The notes beneath the pieces were generated by a model. That model was given only the letters and a program-made list of their open reading frames with translations. It had not been told where the DNA came from and made no database searches. A DNA stretch of 8,676 bases from Alphaproteobacteria bacterium (GTDB lineage: Bacteria > Pseudomonadota > Alphaproteobacteria > Micavibrionales > UBA2020), in contig JADYYV010000146.1 of assembly GCA_020853455.1 (NCBI GenBank), forward strand, positions 1 to 8,676, given 5' to 3'. The position numbers and the translations under genes are program-made. How positions within the stretch are numbered: the stretch's first letter is position 1; every line of letters starts with the position of its first letter. This document shows, piece after piece, positions 5,387 through 8,676 of the stretch.

Positions 5387-6025
5387 TTACAATTTCTTCG
5401 CCACCGTCATCCCCTGTCCCGTATCAAGCATCATGCTGAGGTATTTTTCGGGGTTGGCGAGGCGGGTGTTGAAATCCTGCATGGCGGCAAGGGCGGTTTC
5501 GCGGACGCGGTCGGTGGTCTGGTTGTCCAGCACGGCGTTGAATAAAAACGTGTTGTCGCCGACGATCAGCCCGCCTCTGCGCACATTTACCTCTGCCCAA
5601 TCCAGATAATTTGCGTAGTTGATTTTATCGGCGTCGATAAAGATCAAATCGAACGGGCCTTTGGATGAAAGATCGGGCAGGTTGTCGAGCGCGCGGCCGC
5701 GAATGACTTCGATGTGTTGTCCGGCAGCGTATTTTTTGAAATGTTCTTCGGCGATATTCGCGCGGCGGGGTTCGTGTTCGAGCGTATAGATCACGCCGTC
5801 ATCGGGCAGCGCGCGCGACATCCATGTGGATGAATAACCGCCCAGCGTGCCGATCTCGACAATCTTTTTTGCGCCGATCATGCTGACCAGCAGTTGCAGC
5901 AGCCTTCCGTCTTCCGGCGGCACGCTGATCTGGTCGTCGGGGTTGGTCATCGCGCTTCGGATGGCGCGCAAACCGTCGGGCTCATGCGCGAATAATTCGT
6001 GGATGTATTGCGCGCGGGTTTTCAT
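5387..6025 (-). CDS. SAM-dependent O-methyltransferase (Methyltransf_3 / catechol and caffeoyl-CoA OMT-like)
   Basis: This 212-residue protein has typical length for bacterial class I O-methyltransferases of this family. It has the SAM-binding strand VEIGTLGGYSS (56-66), an acidic Glu at the end of the second strand (TLEHEPRR, 81-88), and the metal/catalytic block 'FDLIFIDADKINYANYLDW' (125-143) with D131. A second metal-site pair GDN (156-158) follows. The N-terminal helix with 'VPPEDGRLL' (35-43) matches the substrate-side helix of the family. The enzymes methylate vicinal hydroxyls of small aromatics using a divalent cation, but the actual substrate cannot be read from sequence. The start codon overlaps the stop of the upstream membrane-protein gene by 4 nt (ATGA, 6022-6025), so the two are translationally coupled. 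Confidence 0.93.
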   Translation of the reverse strand: MKTRAQYIHELFAHEPDGLRAIRSAMTNPDDQISVPPEDGRLLQLLVSMIGAKKIVEIGTLGGYSSTWMSRALPDDGVIYTLEHEPRRANIAEEHFKKYAAGQHIEVIRGRALDNLPDLSSKGPFDLIFIDADKINYANYLDWAEVNVRRGGLIVGDNTFLFNAVLDNQTTDRVRETALAAMQDFNTRLANPEKYLSMMLDTGQGMTVAKKL

Positions 6026-6366
6026 TGGATGAAATTTTTCATGATATAGGCGTGGACGAAGTAGCCGATGGCAATCAGCCCGATACCCGACGCATACATG
6101 GCCCAGAACGGCATGGGGAATTTTTTCGCCAGCAGGAACGGCACGAAAAACAGCAGCGACATCGGGATGGCGGTCAGAATGCTCAGCGCGAAATCGACCG
6201 ATTTCTGCGGGTCTTTATATTCGCCATAGGAAAACGCCAGAACCAGCAAAGTGCTGAGCGGCAGGGCGATGATAAACCCCGCAAGATCGGGCCGCTTGCC
6301 CGACAGCCATGACGCAAAGGCGATCACAATCGCCGAAATCGCTATTTTTCCCGCCATCAAATACAT
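6022..6366 (-). CDS. DUF3147-like four-helix inner-membrane protein
   Basis: The protein has 114 residues from ATG 6366. That start is chosen because GGAG lies 8 nt upstream on the minus strand; the longer frame to 6489 would run into the divergent cobB gene. Four hydrophobic segments are visible: about 4-22, 27-46, 57-80 and 87-107. The 'GKRPDLAGFIIALPLSTLL' block (23-41) between and within helices 1 and 2, and the 'PMSLLFFVPFLLAKK' block (68-82), fit the small DUF3147 membrane-protein family, whose function is unknown. The assignment is from pattern memory and so is moderate. It is the first gene of a two-gene unit with the O-methyltransferase, joined by a 4-nt ATGA overlap. That suggests fixed stoichiometry or simple co-expression, possibly with the methyltransferase acting on a membrane-associated substrate (inference). 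Confidence 0.8.
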   Translation of the reverse strand: MYLMAGKIAISAIVIAFASWLSGKRPDLAGFIIALPLSTLLVLAFSYGEYKDPQKSVDFALSILTAIPMSLLFFVPFLLAKKFPMPFWAMYASGIGLIAIGYFVHAYIMKNFIQ

Positions 6367-6391
6367 GCTATTCTCCGGTTGATTTACAGCG

Positions 6392-6420
6392 ATAGTGCAG
6401 CAGCGAAGGGTTTGTTTCAA
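6392..6420 (-). promoter_or_regulatory. Candidate sigma70 promoter for the membrane protein/OMT operon
   Basis: Read on the minus strand, TTGAAA (6420-6415; five of six to TTGACA) is followed by a 17-nt spacer and CACTAT (6397-6392; three of six to TATAAT). Transcription would start near 6385, giving a short leader of about 20 nt that contains the GGAG ribosome site before ATG 6366. The -35 element lies only 2 bp from the divergent cobB start codon, so activity of the two genes may interfere. The -10 is weak. Confidence 0.35.
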
Positions 6421-6422
6421 GT

Positions 6423-7127
6423 ATGCGCGTGGTGGTGCTGACAGGGGCGGGGATTTCGGCGGAATCGGGCATTCGCACCTTCCGCGCATCCGACGGGCTG
6501 TGGGAAGAACACCGGATCGAGGATGTGGCCTCGCCCGAAGGCTTCGCGCATGACCCGGAACTTGTCTATCGCTTCTACAACGCCCGCCGCCGCCAGTTGA
6601 TGCAGCCCGATATCAAGCCCAACGCCGCGCATGTGGCGCTGGCGAAACTGGAACGCGCGCTTGGCGATGATTTCCTGCTGGTGACGCAGAATATCGACGA
6701 TTTGCATAAGCGTTCGGGCAGCCTGCGCGTACTGCCCATGCACGGCGAACTGCGCAAGACGCGCTGCACCGCCTGTCTTGGCCTTGCCGACTGGGATGCC
6801 GATTTCGACGCATCGACCGTCTGCCCCGTTTGCTCCAGATCCGGCGGGTTGCGCCCGCATGTGGTGTGGTTCGGCGAAATGCCGCTGTATATGGATGAAA
6901 TTTACGCCAGCCTTGTGCAATGCGACGTTTTCGCCGCCATCGGCACATCGGGCAACGTCTATCCGGCGGCGGGATTTGTCGAGGTGGCGCAAGGGGCGGG
7001 GGCGCAAACCGTTGAAATCAACCTTGAACCATCCAATATCGCATCCGCCTTTCACGACCAGCGCTATGGCAAGGCTACGGAAACTGTGCCAGTATGGGTC
7101 GAACAAATTTTGGAATCCCGCAAATGA
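6423..7127 (+). CDS. cobB: NAD-dependent protein deacylase, sirtuin class III (CobB-like)
   Basis: This 234-residue cytoplasmic sirtuin removes acyl groups from lysines, consuming NAD and releasing nicotinamide and O-acyl-ADP-ribose. The NAD-binding motif is GAGISAESGIRTFR (8-21). TQNIDDLH (88-95) and catalytic H107 in 'PMHGEL' are present. Four zinc cysteines are intact as CTAC (115-118) and CPVC (134-137). 'GTSGNVYPAA' (174-183) completes the Rossmann part. A Y-x-x-R pair (Y52/R55 in FYNARR) is the class III signature that binds acidic acyl groups, so desuccinylase activity in addition to deacetylation is expected. ATG 6423 starts the first beta strand immediately, like other short CobB forms, and a weak AAGGG (6406-6410) is the only ribosome site. 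It overlaps the next gene by 4 nt. Confidence 0.95.
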   Translation: MRVVVLTGAGISAESGIRTFRASDGLWEEHRIEDVASPEGFAHDPELVYRFYNARRRQLMQPDIKPNAAHVALAKLERALGDDFLLVTQNIDDLHKRSGSLRVLPMHGELRKTRCTACLGLADWDADFDASTVCPVCSRSGGLRPHVVWFGEMPLYMDEIYASLVQCDVFAAIGTSGNVYPAAGFVEVAQGAGAQTVEINLEPSNIASAFHDQRYGKATETVPVWVEQILESRK

Positions 7128-8347
7128 CCGACTCCCTCCTGCCCATGCCCGTCGTCGAAGTGCCGTCGGCGATCCGCCTCAATGAACAATCGGTGCGCAA
7201 ATTGCGCATGGGCTACCCCTGGGTGTTCCGGTCCGAAGTCATCAATGCGAAAGCCGCCGACAATATCCCGCCCGGCACGATCGTCGATTTCACGCGCGAC
7301 AAGGGCGAATTCGTGGGGCGCGGGTATTATAACCCCAAGCCGCAGCTGGTCGGCCGCATCCTGACGCTGAAGCAGGAAGAAAAGATCGAGAAATTCTTTA
7401 TCCACCACTACATCGAAAACGCCATCGTCTATCGCGATAAATTATTTGGCCAGCCCTATTACCGCCTGATCCACGCCGAAAGCGACGGATTGCCGGGGCT
7501 GATCGTCGATCGTTTCGGCGATGTGGTCGTGGCGCAGGTGAACACGGTCGGCATGGATAAACTGTGGCCGCATGTGGAGGCCGCGCTGAAATCGCTGCTG
7601 AAGCCGCGCGCCATCGTGCTGCGCAACGACAGCAACGCCCGCGAAACCGAAGGCCTTGAAAAATACGTCAAGGTCATCCACGGCACGCTCGACGATAAAC
7701 TGGTCGAGGTGCATGACGGTGCCGCGAAATTCTATGCGAATGTGCTGGAGGGGCAGAAAACCGGCTGGTTCTTTGACCAGCGCGAAAACCGCCGCTGGGT
7801 GTCGCAGCTGACGCGCGACGGGTCGCTGCTTGATGTGTTCTGCCATACCGGCGGCTTCGGCATCATGGCGGCGCGCAACGGCGCGAAGGACGTGACCTTT
7901 GTCGACAGCTCGTCCGATGCGCTGGCGATGGTCGAAAAAAACGCCGCGCTGAACGATGTGGCCGCGAAATGCCAGACGACCGAGGGCGCAGCATTTGATG
8001 TCATGGAAAAAATGGCGCATCTGGGCCGCAAATTCGACGTCGTCTGCGTCGATCCGCCCGCTTTTATTAAATCGCGCAAGGATCACGGCCCCGGCATGAA
8101 GGGCTACCAGAAACTCGCGCGCCTTGCGGTGCCGCTGGTGGAACGCGCAGGCTTCCTTTTCTTCGCGTCCTGCTCGCATCACGCCGAAACCTATGAACTG
8201 ATCGACACCGTGTCGGGCGCGCTGCAGAAATCGGGCCGCCCGTACCAGTTGATTAAAGTGGCAGGGGCGAGCGCCGACCACCCGGTCCACCCGATGCTGC
8301 CGGAAACGGGCTATCTCAAGGCTTTAACCTTTAGATTCCTTGATTAA
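7124..8347 (+). CDS. rlmI: RlmI-like class I SAM-dependent 23S rRNA methyltransferase
   Basis: This 407-residue protein is close to the roughly 400 aa usual for RlmI, which makes 5-methylcytosine at position 1962 (E. coli numbering) of 23S rRNA. Domain order fits: an N-terminal PUA-type region (about 15-85, with 'GYPWVFRSEV' at 30-39), a central region with 'SDGLPGLIVDRFGD' (120-133) and 'GQKTGWFFDQRENRR' (210-224), then the SAM domain. Motif I is LDVFCHTGGFG (236-246), motif IV is VDPPAF (309-314), motif VI is ASCSHH (348-353) with the expected cysteine C350, and the tail is 'DHPVHPMLPETGYLK'. ATG 7124 is preferred over an in-frame ATG at 7094 because it overlaps the cobB stop as ATGA, a coupled-start pattern. 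The exact target base is inferred from the family; a paralogue with another rRNA position remains possible. Confidence 0.9.
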   Translation: MTDSLLPMPVVEVPSAIRLNEQSVRKLRMGYPWVFRSEVINAKAADNIPPGTIVDFTRDKGEFVGRGYYNPKPQLVGRILTLKQEEKIEKFFIHHYIENAIVYRDKLFGQPYYRLIHAESDGLPGLIVDRFGDVVVAQVNTVGMDKLWPHVEAALKSLLKPRAIVLRNDSNARETEGLEKYVKVIHGTLDDKLVEVHDGAAKFYANVLEGQKTGWFFDQRENRRWVSQLTRDGSLLDVFCHTGGFGIMAARNGAKDVTFVDSSSDALAMVEKNAALNDVAAKCQTTEGAAFDVMEKMAHLGRKFDVVCVDPPAFIKSRKDHGPGMKGYQKLARLAVPLVERAGFLFFASCSHHAETYELIDTVSGALQKSGRPYQLIKVAGASADHPVHPMLPETGYLKALTFRFLD

Positions 8348-8359
8348 TTTCGGTTATAT

Positions 8360-8388
8360 TTGACATAACTTGTGCGGTTTGGTATGTT
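8360..8388 (+). promoter_or_regulatory. Strong sigma70-type promoter
   Basis: TTGACA (8360-8365) is a perfect -35 element. A 17-nt spacer (8366-8382) and TATGTT (8383-8388; four of six to TATAAT) follow. It starts 13 nt after the rlmI stop and sits in the only clear intergenic space before the next gene. Transcription would begin near 8394-8396, giving a leader of about 105 nt before ATG 8500. This is the best promoter match in the window. Confidence 0.65.
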
Positions 8389-8394
8389 ATTCGC

Positions 8395-8499
8395 CATGCC
8401 CCGTGCCACTACCGCTGCGCGATTTTGACCGTTTCTCGCGCTGCCTTACCTGCACCCGGATAAAACAGCCGCCATGTTTTTTTTAACGGGAGAATTCAT
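8395..8499 (+). promoter_or_regulatory. Structured leader with competing hairpins and mini-ORF
   Basis: The predicted leader begins almost exactly at an ATG (8396) that opens a 10-codon ORF ending at TGA 8426-8428. Stem A pairs GCGCGA 8417-8422 with TCGCGC 8436-8441. Stem B pairs GCGCTG 8438-8443 with 8466-8472 (one bulged base) and would exclude stem A. A run of eight Ts (8477-8484) begins 5 nt after stem B. CCCG 8455-8458 can also pair with CGGG 8487-8490, which covers the ribosome site GGGAG (8488-8492). This could allow attenuation or ribosome-site masking, but the stems are short and the reading is speculative. Confidence 0.35.
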
Positions 8500-8676
8500 A
8501 TGTCGAAAGCAGCCAGCGTATTGCTTGCCGGATTTGCCGTGGTGACCGCCATCGGCGGCGCGAATTTGTGGGAGGGGGCCGAAGCGGTGAATGCCGCCAA
8601 AACCCTGAAGGAAGAAGGCTTCACGGATGTAAAGGTCGAACGCGGCGCCCGCTTCAAGACCGCCGCGCCGGTATTC
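8500..8676 (+). CDS. Probable exported small protein, 3'-partial
   Basis: ATG 8500 is preceded by GGGAG (8488-8492) at good spacing, and 59 codons are open to the window edge. The N-terminus MSKAASVLLAGFAVVTAIGG has a lysine, then a hydrophobic core (about 7-20), and a possible AEA signal-peptidase site at residues 27-29, so export to the periplasm or anchoring in the inner membrane is likely. There is no lipobox cysteine. The visible mature part 'AKTLKEEGFTDVKVERGARF' has no motif that I recognise. It is not part of the cobB-rlmI unit, because it has its own promoter and leader. Confidence 0.75.
   Translation, partial: MSKAASVLLAGFAVVTAIGGANLWEGAEAVNAAKTLKEEGFTDVKVERGARFKTAAPVF

Noticed and set aside
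8492..8502. Adjacent GAATTC and CATATG sites at a start codon, like a cloning-vector junction
   Set aside because: The surrounding sequence is continuous native-looking DNA with its own promoter, and both hexamers arise easily around an A/T-rich ribosome-site spacer and ATG.
1..8676. CRISPR arrays, tRNA or rRNA genes, integrase or transposase genes
   Set aside because: No regularly spaced direct repeats, no cloverleaf-like segments, no rRNA-like sequence and no DDE, serine or tyrosine recombinase motifs were found on either strand.

Overview
The window reads as a compact, GC-rich chromosomal segment from an alphaproteobacterium. The support is gene content: an NDUFAF5-type methyltransferase-fold protein, UbiG of the ubiquinone pathway, 4-nt ATGA gene overlaps and short intergenic gaps. 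I cannot name a genus. No rRNA, tRNA, CRISPR array, integrase or conventional insertion sequence was seen, and no stretch over 300 bases lacks a gene.

Layout, left to right. (a) 2-1150: the 3' part of an unrecognised gene with a stretch that looks like a degenerate Nudix box. (b) 1158-1529: a small GIY-YIG nuclease gene bracketed by two inverted copies of a REP-like palindrome. It sits as a cassette between gene (a) and a gene for an NDUFAF5-like protein (1538-2440). (c) 2441-3199, minus strand: ubiG, whose stop codon directly abuts the stop of the NDUFAF5-like gene. (d) 3368-5340: three uncharacterised plus-strand genes: a small membrane-anchored protein, a 284-aa protein and a 197-aa protein with a DUF2786-like N-terminus. 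A strongly structured RNA leader precedes the second of these. A GC-rich double-stem palindrome of a second repeat family follows the third. (e) 6366 down to 5387, minus strand: a DUF3147-like membrane protein translationally coupled to a class I O-methyltransferase. (f) 6423-8347: a sirtuin-type NAD-dependent deacylase coupled by ATGA overlap to an RlmI-like 23S rRNA methyltransferase. (g) 8360-8676: a good sigma70-type promoter, a roughly 100-nt leader with competing hairpins and a leader mini-ORF, then the start of a probably exported small protein cut by the window edge.

Working together: four genes encode SAM-dependent-fold enzymes. Two of them (NDUFAF5-like and UbiG) act around complex I assembly and ubiquinone synthesis and face each other tail to tail. 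The most unusual structure is the GIY-YIG gene inside paired inverted palindromes. It resembles a REP/RAYT arrangement but with a different nuclease fold, and it may be a mobile or repeat-propagating unit. This is inference from one locus and needs genome-scale comparison. The three-gene block in (d) is the least explained coding region.
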